NCBI GenBank assembly: GCA_947302865.1
Contig: CAMYWS010000010.1
Coordinates: 1 to 16,984 of the forward strand
DNA: 16,984 bases
Source of the DNA: an uncultured Clostridia bacterium
Lineage (GTDB): Bacteria > Bacillota_A > Clostridia > Christensenellales > CAG-138
Direction: 5' to 3'
Shown here: positions 1-8,628 of the stretch, piece after piece
Layout of the letters: every line of letters starts with the position of its first letter
Numbering within the stretch: the first letter of the stretch is position 1
Notes under the pieces: generated by a model
Told to the model about the DNA's origin: nothing
What the model saw: only the letters and a program-made list of their open reading frames with translations
Database searches by the model: none
Translations under genes and position numbers: made by a program

Positions 1-1590
1 CAGTACCAGAAGGACGCCGCGAAGATCGCCGAGGTACAGCGCGGAATCCTCGCGACCTCGCAGAACGAGGAGCCGTTCGACGTATTCATTTGCTATAAGG
101 AATCCGAAAACGACGGCACGCGCACCCGCGACAGCTTGATGGCACAGGAGATCTACTATCAGCTCACCGAGCAGGGACGGCGCGTCTTCTTCTCGCGCAT
201 TACGCTCGAGGATAAAGCGGGCACGGAATACGAGCCGTACATCTTCGCGGCATTGAACTCCGCAAAGGTGATGATCGTGGTCACGACCTCGGCAGAGCAC
301 GTCAATGCGGTCTGGGTCAAGAACGAGTGGAGCCGTTTCCTTTCACTGATGCGGAAAGACAGAAGCAAGCTTCTTTTGCCGTGCTACCGCGATATGGATC
401 CCTACGATCTGCCGGAAGCGCTGTCTGTGTTACAATCGTATGATATGGGCAAGATCGGCTTTATTCAGGACCTGATCCGCGGCGTGAACAAAGTGCTGGA
501 CGCGAGCAAGCCAAAGGAGACGGTCAAGGAGACCGTTGTGGTGCAGCAGACGCAGCAGAACAATGTTGCGCCGCTTTTGAAACGTGCCTTCATGTTCCTC
601 GAGGACGGAAACTGGAGCAGCGCTGATGAGTATTGCGAAAAAGTTCTGGACCTCGATCCGGAGAATGCGGAAGCGTACCTCGGTAAACTGATGGTGAAGC
701 ACAAGGTGAAAAAACGAGAAGCGCTATCCGATACATCGCTGTTTCATCATTCCGATCTTTATCTGAAAATTCAAAGATTTGGCTCTGTTGCGCTCAAAAA
801 CGAAATGGCAAACGCAATTGCGGCAATACAGAAGCAAATCTATTCTCATGCGGAACAGCTTGTTTCGGAAGAAAAATACATGGAAGCTGCAAATGAGTAT
901 CAACAGATTTCGGATTTTAAAAATGCGCCCGAGAGAGAAAAGGAATGTCGTACCATCGCGGAAAAACTTGCCGTAAGCGCCGTTTTCACAATACAGATGT
1001 TTGAAAAGCAGGCTTCCCTGAAAACGCGAATTGCAAAGAATCAGGAAGCATTGGATCAGGAGAAAGAGACTCTGCATCAAACGGAAACGGATGCTGCCGA
1101 TACGATCGAACGGATAGAAAAACAAACGGAACAAAAGAAGCATGAACTGTCCGAGAATGAAGAAGAACTGAAAAGAACGGATCGACAATTGGCCGAATGG
1201 AGCAGAGAATTAAATCATATCGGAGCTTTTAAGCAAAAGCGTAAAGCAGAACTGTGCGAGCTTTTGGAGCAAGGAAAAAAACGGCGCGAGATAATCCAGA
1301 AAAAGGTTACAAGTAATCAACTGCAAATAGAAGGCATGCGAAGGATGTATGAGAGTGAGAAAGTATCCTATCGCAGAATGGCTGTAATACAAGATAAGAT
1401 TCATTCGTTAACGGACACAAAGGAAACGTTATCCCGGGAATACGAACAATTAACGGAACAGGGAGAAATCACCGAGCATACCCGCGATATGTCGATTGCA
1501 TATTTGCGGAAGGTTCAGTCGCTTTCGCCCCGGTTATGGGAGTTGCTTGCATCCGATTATCCGGACACGGTAGCTCCATTGCAGGGTTGA
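1..1590 (+). CDS. TIR-domain protein with C-terminal coiled coil (5' end outside window)
   Basis: The reading frame is open from base 1, so the true start lies upstream; 529 residues are visible. Alignment to the next gene puts the first codon at about residue 131 of a full-length paralogue, so the Zn ribbon and first TPR are probably just off the window. A TIR domain (fragment residues about 26-165) begins FDVFICYKE, has the FFSRITLEDK loop, a candidate catalytic Glu78 in YEPYIFAAL, and WVKNEW. TIR domains of this kind usually hydrolyse or cyclise NAD+; activity here is inferred. A TPR-like module follows (190-230), then one ISDFKNA-type repeat (about 290-315) and a long charged coiled coil (about 335-485) containing GAFKQKRKAEL, a divergent form of the family tail motif. 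Unlike its paralogues it has no RCC1 repeats. Bases from about 720 on look AT-richer than the TIR part. Confidence 0.9.
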   Translation, partial: QYQKDAAKIAEVQRGILATSQNEEPFDVFICYKESENDGTRTRDSLMAQEIYYQLTEQGRRVFFSRITLEDKAGTEYEPYIFAALNSAKVMIVVTTSAEHVNAVWVKNEWSRFLSLMRKDRSKLLLPCYRDMDPYDLPEALSVLQSYDMGKIGFIQDLIRGVNKVLDASKPKETVKETVVVQQTQQNNVAPLLKRAFMFLEDGNWSSADEYCEKVLDLDPENAEAYLGKLMVKHKVKKREALSDTSLFHHSDLYLKIQRFGSVALKNEMANAIAAIQKQIYSHAEQLVSEEKYMEAANEYQQISDFKNAPEREKECRTIAEKLAVSAVFTIQMFEKQASLKTRIAKNQEALDQEKETLHQTETDAADTIERIEKQTEQKKHELSENEEELKRTDRQLAEWSRELNHIGAFKQKRKAELCELLEQGKKRREIIQKKVTSNQLQIEGMRRMYESEKVSYRRMAVIQDKIHSLTDTKETLSREYEQLTEQGEITEHTRDMSIAYLRKVQSLSPRLWELLASDYPDTVAPLQG

Positions 1591-1679
1591 TGTGCGAAGA
1601 GGCAACGTACAACAGCACCTTTATTCGGAGGAACAAGTAAAAGACTTTCACTGATAATGCTTGCATGCATAGGGATCAC

Positions 1680-1686
1680 GAGGGGG
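1680..1686 (+). promoter_or_regulatory. Shine-Dalgarno deciding the start at 1692
   Basis: GAGGGGG lies 5 bases before ATG 1692. The same purine block in the context ACGAGGGGGCA precedes the paralogue start at 4266, where the N-terminus MAILKCKMCGG is identical. This favours 1692 over the in-frame ATG at 1665. Confidence 0.75.
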
Positions 1687-1691
1687 CAAAT

Positions 1692-4250
1692 ATGGCAATT
1701 CTGAAATGCAAAATGTGCGGCGGGGATATTGAACTGTCCGCAGACAAGACGTTTGGGACCTGCGACTCGTGCGGCAGCACGATGACCTTTCCGAAGGTGG
1801 ACGACGAGCAGCGGGCGAACATGTTCAACCGCGGCAATCATTTCCGCAGAGCGGGCGAGTTCGACAAAGCGCTTGCCGTGTATGAGCGCATCGTGCAGGA
1901 GGATGAGAACGACGCAGAGGCGCATTGGTGTTGCGCGCTGTGCCGGTTCGGTATCGAATACGTTGAGGACCCGAACACCTTCGAGTATCTTCCGACCTGC
2001 CATCGCGCAAGCTTCGACAGTTTTTTGGAGGACGTCGACTACCTCGCGGCATTGGAGCATTCCGACGGCATCACGCGCCGTCAGTATCAGAAGGACGCGG
2101 CAAAAATCGCCGAGGTGCAGCGCGGGATCCTTGCGACCTCGCAGAACGAGGAGCCGTTCGACGTCTTCATCTGCTATAAGGAATCCGAAAACGACGGCAG
2201 CCGCACCCGCGACAGCTTGATGGCGCAGGAGATTTATTATCAGCTTACCGAGCAGGGACGGCGGGTATTCTTCTCGCGCATCACGCTCGAGGACAAAGCG
2301 GGCACGGAGTACGAGCCGTACATCTTCGCGGCATTGAACTCCGCAAAGGTCATGATCGTGGTCACGACCTCGGCGGAGCACGTCAACGCGGTCTGGGTCA
2401 AGAACGAATGGAGCCGCTTCCTTTCGCTGATGCGTAAGGACCACAGCAAGCTCCTTCTGCCCTGCTACCGTGATATGGATCCCTATGATCTGCCCGAAGC
2501 GCTGTCGGTCCTGCAGTCCTACGACATGTCCAAGATCGGCTTCATACAGGACCTGACGCGCGGCGTTAATAAGGTGCTGGATGCAGCAAAACCAAAAGAG
2601 ACGGTGAAAGAAACGGTTAAGGAAACCGTCGTGATGCAGCAGGGAAGCAGCAATGTGGCGTCGCTTCTCAAGCGCGCATTCATGTTCTTGGAGGACGGCG
2701 ACTTTGACAATGCGGACGAGTACTGTGAAAAGGTGCTTGATATCGATCCCGAGAACGGGGAAGCGTATCTCGGAAAACTGTTGAGCAGTTGTGAGATCAG
2801 AAGCATAGAGGGTTTGCCGGAATATACGGACCGGCTGGACGATGATATCTCCTATAAGAAAGCGATCCGATTCGGTACGCCGGAGGTTCAAACGCTTTTG
2901 ACGCAGATCAACCAACGTAATGTTGAGCAGATGATCAGCGATGTGGATCGACAGGAGCAGCAGCAAAAAGAGGAGATTTACCGTCAGGCGCTGGAACAGA
3001 TGGAGACGCATTCCCGGGATGGCTATGAATCCGCCATAGAACGGTTCTCTTCAATCTCTGACTTTCGCGACGCGAAAAATCTGATGCAAAAATGCGCGGA
3101 AGCGATCCGGGAAGTGCAGGCGAGCTTTGAGCACGTGATCAAGCTGTTGTATTTCGATCCGGCAGACGGCACGAAACTGAAGCCGCTGCGGCTGAACGGG
3201 ATCCCGATGATCTCCACAAGCCATTATTATATCATCGGGTTGAAGGACGACGGAACGGTAGCCGTTTGGGGAGCCGACAAGGAAGAAGAAGCCACTTACC
3301 GCAGCCAGGTCGCCGGTTGGAAGGACATCGTTGCAGTTCACGCCTCGCGTTGGGAATCATACGGCATCAGAAAAGACGGAACGGTCGCAGAAGCATCGAA
3401 ATTTGACGGTGATGCGAACAGATTTGCAGATTACAGGGACCTTGTTGCAATATCAGGCTCACTTGGCCTGCGATCGGACGGGAAGATAGTCGGCATAAAG
3501 ATTGTCGGCAAGGAAGCCGCTGACTGGAAGAACATCGTGGAAATCCGCGATCGCGGTTCCGATATCTTCGGACTATGCGCAGACGGTTCCGTGCTTGCTG
3601 TTGGGGACAATCAATTCTCGCAATGCAACGTATCGGGTTGGAAAAACGTGGTTGCGATCGATGCTGGTTATGATCAAACGATCGGATTAGGGGAAGACGG
3701 ATGGGTAACGCGGGTAGGCCGCGCGTATGACGCTGACACTCACAAGGCATGGAGCTATTTCGAACTGCAAAAGATGAAGGACATCGTAGCCGTCGCAGCG
3801 GGACATGACTTTATTGTCGGCCTGAGAGCGGACGGAACGGTGACGGCTTGCGGCGCGGGTTGGATCAAAGAAAAAGCATATGGATGGAAAGGCATCATTG
3901 CCATCGCGACAGACAGTGAACGGGTGGCGGGGCTGAAGGAAGACGGCACCATCGTTACCTGCACAAATGGGTACAACCATTGTACACCCGACATACGTCT
4001 GTTCGACGGGATTCTGTCGTTCGAAAAGATCCTGCAGCAGCGTATACAGGAAGAATGGGAGTGCAAACGCAAAAAGCTGACGGATCAACTTGCCGCCGCC
4101 AAACAGCGCAAGCAAGCCGCCGAAACCGAACTTGCAAATCTGAAGGGTTTGTTTTCCGGTAAACGACGCAAGGAGCTGCAGGAAACGATTGAATACAACG
4201 ACAAGAGTATTCGCAATTTGCAAGCGGAACTGAGACAGTTGGGGAACTGA
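1692..4250 (+). CDS. Zn-ribbon/TPR/TIR/RCC1-repeat protein
   Basis: 852 residues from ATG 1692. Domains in order: zinc ribbon (C6, C9, C24, C27); TPR-like helices (about 41-80); TIR (about 156-295) with FDVFICYKE, FFSRITLEDK, candidate catalytic Glu208 and W235/E239; a second TPR-like module (about 322-362); one ISDFRDA repeat (about 443-468); seven degenerate RCC1 blade repeats (GLxxDG at about 516, 558, 592, 627, 665, 710, 747); and a coiled-coil tail (about 780-850) with LANLKGLFSGKRRKEL. The likely role is an NAD-processing signalling or effector protein, with the RCC1 propeller as a ligand or protein sensor; this is inferred from family knowledge. Its TIR is almost identical to that of the upstream gene at protein level, with many synonymous base changes. 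No signal peptide or membrane segment is seen, so it is probably cytoplasmic. Confidence 0.92.
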   Translation: MAILKCKMCGGDIELSADKTFGTCDSCGSTMTFPKVDDEQRANMFNRGNHFRRAGEFDKALAVYERIVQEDENDAEAHWCCALCRFGIEYVEDPNTFEYLPTCHRASFDSFLEDVDYLAALEHSDGITRRQYQKDAAKIAEVQRGILATSQNEEPFDVFICYKESENDGSRTRDSLMAQEIYYQLTEQGRRVFFSRITLEDKAGTEYEPYIFAALNSAKVMIVVTTSAEHVNAVWVKNEWSRFLSLMRKDHSKLLLPCYRDMDPYDLPEALSVLQSYDMSKIGFIQDLTRGVNKVLDAAKPKETVKETVKETVVMQQGSSNVASLLKRAFMFLEDGDFDNADEYCEKVLDIDPENGEAYLGKLLSSCEIRSIEGLPEYTDRLDDDISYKKAIRFGTPEVQTLLTQINQRNVEQMISDVDRQEQQQKEEIYRQALEQMETHSRDGYESAIERFSSISDFRDAKNLMQKCAEAIREVQASFEHVIKLLYFDPADGTKLKPLRLNGIPMISTSHYYIIGLKDDGTVAVWGADKEEEATYRSQVAGWKDIVAVHASRWESYGIRKDGTVAEASKFDGDANRFADYRDLVAISGSLGLRSDGKIVGIKIVGKEAADWKNIVEIRDRGSDIFGLCADGSVLAVGDNQFSQCNVSGWKNVVAIDAGYDQTIGLGEDGWVTRVGRAYDADTHKAWSYFELQKMKDIVAVAAGHDFIVGLRADGTVTACGAGWIKEKAYGWKGIIAIATDSERVAGLKEDGTIVTCTNGYNHCTPDIRLFDGILSFEKILQQRIQEEWECKRKKLTDQLAAAKQRKQAAETELANLKGLFSGKRRKELQETIEYNDKSIRNLQAELRQLGN

Positions 4251-4265
4251 TTACGAGGGGGCAGC

Positions 4266-7200
4266 ATGGCAATTCTGAAATGTAAAATGTGCGGCGGGGA
4301 TCTGAACGTCGCTGAGGGACAGACCGTTTGCGAGTGCGATTACTGCGGGTCGAAGCAGACCGTGCCGACGCTCGACAACGAAAAGAAGCTGACGCTGTTT
4401 ACGCGCGCGAACCGCCTGCGGTTAATGTGCGAGTTCGATAAGGCGTATAACGTGTATGAGAGCATCGTTTCCGAGTTCCCGGAGGAAGCGGAAGCGTACT
4501 GGGGTCTGGTGCTGTGCAAATACGGCATCGAATATGTGGACGATCCGGCAAGCGGGAAAAAGATCCCGACGTGCCACCGTTCATCGTTCGATCCTGTATT
4601 GGAAGACAGTAATTTTGAAATGGTCATGGAGTATGCGGACAGCTTAGCCCGTTCCGTGTATCGTGCCGAAGCAAAGGAGATCGAACGGCTCAGAAGCGGC
4701 ATTTTAGAGGTTTCCGCAAAGGAGCAGCCCTACGATATTTTCATCTGTTATAAGGAAACCGACGAGAACGGCAGCCGCACGATCGACAGCGTGATCGCGC
4801 AGGACGTCTATACAGCACTGACGGAGAAGGGCTATCGCGTATTTTTCTCGCGCATCACACTGGAGGACAAGCTCGGACAGGAATATGAGCCCTATATCTT
4901 CGCGGCGCTGCATTCGGCAAAGATCATGCTGGTGTTCGGTACGGACTACGACTATTTCAACGCGGTCTGGGTCAAGAATGAGTGGAGCCGCTACCTTGCG
5001 CTGATCGCAAAGGGCGAGAAGAAAACGCTGATCCCATGCTATAAGGATGTCGACGCCTACGACACGCCGCAGGAATTCAAGCGCCTGCAGGCGCAGGATA
5101 TGGGCAAGGTCGGCGCGATTCAGGATCTTCTGCGCGGGATCGAAAAGATCCTTCCGCGGCAGAAGCCCGAACAGGTGAAGGAAATCGTCAGAGAAACGGT
5201 TGTCGTGCAGCAGGTTCCCACTGCGCAAGGCAGTACAGTTGCGTCACTGCTGAAGCGCGCATTTATGATGCTTGAAGAATCAAATTGGGCAAAAGCCGAC
5301 GAGCTTCTGGAACAGGTGCTGAACATCGATCCCGAATGCGGAGAAGCGTATCTTGGGAAGTTGCTAGCGGAAAAGAAGATAAAGAATCGTGAAAAACTTA
5401 AGGATATCGGGATTTCAGCAAATATTCTCAAACTCCAAAAAAATTATAAAAAAGCATTTGAATATGGCGATGAAAAACTGAAGGCTGAATTGTCAGATAT
5501 CTGTAACAGTGTTGAAGCAAGGCGTATAGAAAACGAATATCAGGCAGCGTGCAAAAAGGCAGAGGAAGGCACACTGCTGTCGTTAAGGGAAGCTGAGACA
5601 CTTTTTGAAAGATTACGCACATACAAGGATTCGGAACAGCGTGCAATTGATTGCAAGTCCAGTATTGTAAAACTCAGCAGTTCAAAACGATCTTTCTTTC
5701 AACGGGCGAATCTGCTTGTTAGAAATAGGATTGCAGCGCATGATTGGTGTACATATGGGGTAAAGGCGGACGGTACGGTCGCAGCGGAAGGAAAAAACAA
5801 AGACGGCCGCTGTAATGTTTCCAACTGGACAGAAATTGTCGCGATTTCGGCAGGACTTTATCATTCGGTCGGCTTGAAATCGGACGGTACAGTTGTTACA
5901 GCAGGAAGCGGCATGTCCGGGATGAGTAATGTGAAGGGGTGGAATGATATCGTTTGTGTTTCAGCGGGGTGCTTTCATACAGCAGGACTAAGAAAAGACG
6001 GAACCGTCGTTGCGGTCGGAGATAATAAATACGGGCAATGCAACACTTCTGAATGGAAGGATATTATCCAGGTTGTGACAGGAGGAAGCCATCACACGGT
6101 CGGATTGAAAACGGACGGAACCGTCGTTGCAGTCGGTGATAATACACATGGTCAGTGTAATGTAAGTGAATGGAAGGATATTACCGCAGTTGCTGCAAAT
6201 GCCTTTTATACCATTGGATTGAAAAAGGATGGAACCGTTGTCAGAACAGCAGGTTCATTTAACAAAACAACTAATGCGGAAATACAAGTTCCTCAATTAA
6301 AGGACATCATTGCCATAGCACTCACATTGAGCAGTTCTTCATATGCGGTAGGATTATGCGCTGACGGTACTGTTGTGAAGATTGAGTTGGGTTACAGTGG
6401 AAAATGCCAAGAAATGGTCGGCTGGCGAGATATTGTGGCGATTGCGGCCGGTGAAGGCCATATAGTCGGTGTCAAAGCAGACGGAACGGTTATAACGGAT
6501 GGAAAAGTATATGAACCCGGATGCAAGGTTACCGATTGGAAGTTGTTTGACAGCATCGATGCGTTGGAAGAACAAAGAAAGCTTGCAGAACAAAAAGCCG
6601 AAGAAGCAAAAAAGAAAGTGTCAGCAGTGACACACGCCTTAAAGAATAGCGAGACAAAAGCCGGTCCTACCCTCAAGGAAAGACTTGCTGCGGCAAACGC
6701 GAAGACAGAGCATCTTGAGCAAATTTTATCCGTTTTCAATGCAACGCAAGCACAGATACGATCTCTGCAAAGCGAGCTTACCGAGACTGTTTCACAAGAA
6801 AAGCAGCTTACCGAACAACGTTCGCGGCTCGGCGTTTTCGCAGGCAAGGAGAAAAAACGCATCGACGTGGAGCTTTCAATTCTCTCAGCAAAGAAAATCA
6901 ATCTCCCTGCCCGGATCGATCAGAAGCAAAATGCCATCGATCATTACGCTGCGCTCGCAGATGTCGAGCGTGATCTTTGCGAGGCGAAAAGGAACGCTGC
7001 TGATCTTGAGACACAGATTGCAAACGCTGACATTGAGTACAGTTTTGAAGAAGCGCTGCGCATCTATCTGAGTGAAGCAAATATAACCCGTGCCGTAAAC
7101 GCTTCGCTCTATCCGTTGATGCAACCTGACTCGATTGCATTTGGCAGATATATTCAGAAGGAAAACGGACGCCCAGAACCGATCGAGTGGCAGGTGCTTG

Positions 7201-7700
7201 CGCGGGAGAACGGACGCGTGCTGATTATCAGTAAATATGCGCTCGATTGTGTGCCGTACAATACGTTATATAAAAACGTAACATGGGAAACCTGTTCTCT
7301 GCGTAAATGGCTGAATGAGACGTTCCTGAATGCTGCGTTCAGCTCTGTGGAACAAAACAGCATACTCAGTACAAAAGTCACTCCGGATAAGAATCCGCCG
7401 TACAGCGTATCTCCCGGCAACTATACAACGGATAAAGTATTCCTTCTCAGCATCAAAGAGGTTAAAAAGTACTTCTTTATCGACATATATCGTAAATGTC
7501 AAGGGACCCCACACTGCTATGCAAAAGGCGCATTTAAACACCTCAATGCCTGTTGGTGGTGGCTGCGTTCACCCGGTACCAGTTCCGCCCGCGCTGCGGA
7601 TGTCGGCTGTGAGGGGACCGTCGTTGAAGGCGGTGACGATGTCAATCGTCAGATCGCCGTCCGTCCTGCAATGTGGATCAACCTCGGTACAGAGAATTGA
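4266..7700 (+). CDS. Zn-ribbon/TPR/TIR/RCC1 protein with C-terminal DUF6273-like domain
   Basis: 1144 residues; ATG 4266 sits 5 bases after GAGGGGG and only 15 bases after the previous stop. Order: zinc ribbon (C6, C9, C24, C27); TPR-like helices (about 41-80); TIR (about 156-295; YDIFICYKE, FFSRITLEDK, candidate Glu208, WVKNEW); second TPR-like module (about 326-367); a TYKDS repeat (about 440-463); seven RCC1 blades (about 498-742); a long coiled coil (about 763-935) with a divergent tail motif RLGVFAGKEKKRI. A C-terminal domain (about 955-1141) has IEWQVL, SLRKWLN, WWWLRSPG and VRPAMWI, the signature pattern I associate with DUF6273, whose function is not established. This is the only paralogue with that ending. 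A TIR fused to both a propeller and this domain suggests two possible recognition surfaces; that is inference. Confidence 0.9.
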   Translation: MAILKCKMCGGDLNVAEGQTVCECDYCGSKQTVPTLDNEKKLTLFTRANRLRLMCEFDKAYNVYESIVSEFPEEAEAYWGLVLCKYGIEYVDDPASGKKIPTCHRSSFDPVLEDSNFEMVMEYADSLARSVYRAEAKEIERLRSGILEVSAKEQPYDIFICYKETDENGSRTIDSVIAQDVYTALTEKGYRVFFSRITLEDKLGQEYEPYIFAALHSAKIMLVFGTDYDYFNAVWVKNEWSRYLALIAKGEKKTLIPCYKDVDAYDTPQEFKRLQAQDMGKVGAIQDLLRGIEKILPRQKPEQVKEIVRETVVVQQVPTAQGSTVASLLKRAFMMLEESNWAKADELLEQVLNIDPECGEAYLGKLLAEKKIKNREKLKDIGISANILKLQKNYKKAFEYGDEKLKAELSDICNSVEARRIENEYQAACKKAEEGTLLSLREAETLFERLRTYKDSEQRAIDCKSSIVKLSSSKRSFFQRANLLVRNRIAAHDWCTYGVKADGTVAAEGKNKDGRCNVSNWTEIVAISAGLYHSVGLKSDGTVVTAGSGMSGMSNVKGWNDIVCVSAGCFHTAGLRKDGTVVAVGDNKYGQCNTSEWKDIIQVVTGGSHHTVGLKTDGTVVAVGDNTHGQCNVSEWKDITAVAANAFYTIGLKKDGTVVRTAGSFNKTTNAEIQVPQLKDIIAIALTLSSSSYAVGLCADGTVVKIELGYSGKCQEMVGWRDIVAIAAGEGHIVGVKADGTVITDGKVYEPGCKVTDWKLFDSIDALEEQRKLAEQKAEEAKKKVSAVTHALKNSETKAGPTLKERLAAANAKTEHLEQILSVFNATQAQIRSLQSELTETVSQEKQLTEQRSRLGVFAGKEKKRIDVELSILSAKKINLPARIDQKQNAIDHYAALADVERDLCEAKRNAADLETQIANADIEYSFEEALRIYLSEANITRAVNASLYPLMQPDSIAFGRYIQKENGRPEPIEWQVLARENGRVLIISKYALDCVPYNTLYKNVTWETCSLRKWLNETFLNAAFSSVEQNSILSTKVTPDKNPPYSVSPGNYTTDKVFLLSIKEVKKYFFIDIYRKCQGTPHCYAKGAFKHLNACWWWLRSPGTSSARAADVGCEGTVVEGGDDVNRQIAVRPAMWINLGTEN

Positions 7701-7703
7701 AAT

Positions 7704-7708
7704 AGGAG
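7704..7708 (+). promoter_or_regulatory. Shine-Dalgarno for the SIR2-like gene
   Basis: AGGAG lies 8 bases before ATG 7717, inside the 16-base gap after the preceding stop. It decides the start: the open frame runs back to 7330, but that extension overlaps the DUF6273-coding sequence and has no comparable site. Confidence 0.7.
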
Positions 7709-7716
7709 AGACTATT

Positions 7717-8628
7717 ATGGCAGAGAAGAACGTAACGCTTTTTGTCGGGAACGGAGTCAACCGCGCAGACAAAACGGCGATTTCATGGGATGATTTGCTG
7801 AAGGAAATCAGCAACGAAGATACAAAGCTTATCTCGGATGAACTTGGCATGACGCTTCGCTACGAGTATATCGACACCGTCGCGGAGGAACGCAGCATCA
7901 AGATCAAGCGCGCTGTTGCCGAAAGAACACAGGAAAAGGCAAAGGAGATCATCGGGAAGTCGAATTCGGTTCATAGACAGATCATGGAGCTGCCCATCAA
8001 AACCATTTTTACAACCAACTATGATTATTCGCTTGAATTGAGCGTTGATAAACGATTTGTGCCCGTTCAAACGACCAAAGAACGTGTGTACAGCTTTTAT
8101 AGAAAGCAGCGAATTGCAGATAAAGCAATTTATCATATCCACGGCGAATGCCGATATCCGAATTCCATTTGTTTGGGCTTTGAGCAATACGCGGGAATGC
8201 TGGAGAAAATGCGAAGCAGATTGGTGAAGAGTACCGAAACACCTGATAAAACGAGTAAGTTTCATCTACATGATGTATTGACTGGGATCGAACAGGCGGA
8301 TGAGGCATGGTACTATGATTTCTTTAGAAATAATATCATTTTCCTCGGCTTTGGAGTCGATCCTTCGGAAGAGGATGTATGGTGGCTGATCACATATCGA
8401 AGAAAATTGAAAGAGCAATATCCGAACCTGATTCGTAACCGACTGATTTATATCGACACAATACCTATTGGAAAACGTACAAAAGCTGACGAAGCAAAGG
8501 AAAAAGTGCTAAATGCAATGGACGTTGAAATACATCGGACAGAAGGTCGGACGTATCGTGAAAAGTATCAAAATGCGATTGCATTTCTTAAAGAAATAAC
8601 AACAGCGGAGGAACAGCGCAATGTCTAA
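7717..8628 (+). CDS. SIR2-like NAD-binding protein (probable NADase)
   Basis: 303 residues from ATG 7717. SIR2-like landmarks: the glycine loop LFVGNGVNRAD (8-18) followed by SWDDLL (23-28); TIFTTNYDYSLEL (96-108) with Asn101; YHIHGE (139-144) with His142; ICLGFEQY (151-158); IIFLGFGVDPSEEDVWWL (207-224). Asn101 and His142 match the residue pair needed for NAD+ hydrolysis in bacterial defence SIR2 proteins such as Thoeris ThsA. The length covers a single SIR2 domain, with no room for the SLOG or macro ligand-sensing domain of ThsA and no membrane segment. No zinc-binding Cys pairs typical of protein deacylase sirtuins are visible, which favours NAD hydrolysis over deacetylation. The last 8 bases overlap the start of the SPFH gene, implying translational coupling. 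NADase activity is inferred from motifs. Confidence 0.88.
   Translation: MAEKNVTLFVGNGVNRADKTAISWDDLLKEISNEDTKLISDELGMTLRYEYIDTVAEERSIKIKRAVAERTQEKAKEIIGKSNSVHRQIMELPIKTIFTTNYDYSLELSVDKRFVPVQTTKERVYSFYRKQRIADKAIYHIHGECRYPNSICLGFEQYAGMLEKMRSRLVKSTETPDKTSKFHLHDVLTGIEQADEAWYYDFFRNNIIFLGFGVDPSEEDVWWLITYRRKLKEQYPNLIRNRLIYIDTIPIGKRTKADEAKEKVLNAMDVEIHRTEGRTYREKYQNAIAFLKEITTAEEQRNV

Noticed and set aside
1590..1640. Sixteen-codon open frame whose ATG overlaps the first gene's TGA
   Set aside because: It is too short to support, has no similarity to neighbours, and the overlap can occur by chance. The rest of the gap 1591-1691 holds only the leader of the next gene.
1665..1691. Upstream ATG adding nine residues to the second TIR gene
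   Set aside because: The paralogues at 4266 and 13112 begin at the equivalent of ATG 1692, which has the conserved leader and ribosome site.
7551..7690. Variable region of a diversity-generating retroelement in the DUF6273-like end
   Set aside because: The WWLRSPG ending resembles folds used as such targets, but no template repeat, reverse transcriptase or adenine-biased codon pattern is visible in the window.
7330..7716. N-terminal extension of the SIR2-like gene
   Set aside because: It overlaps the DUF6273-coding end in another frame, its translation is low-quality, and ATG 7717 has a good ribosome site and starts right before the SIR2 glycine loop.
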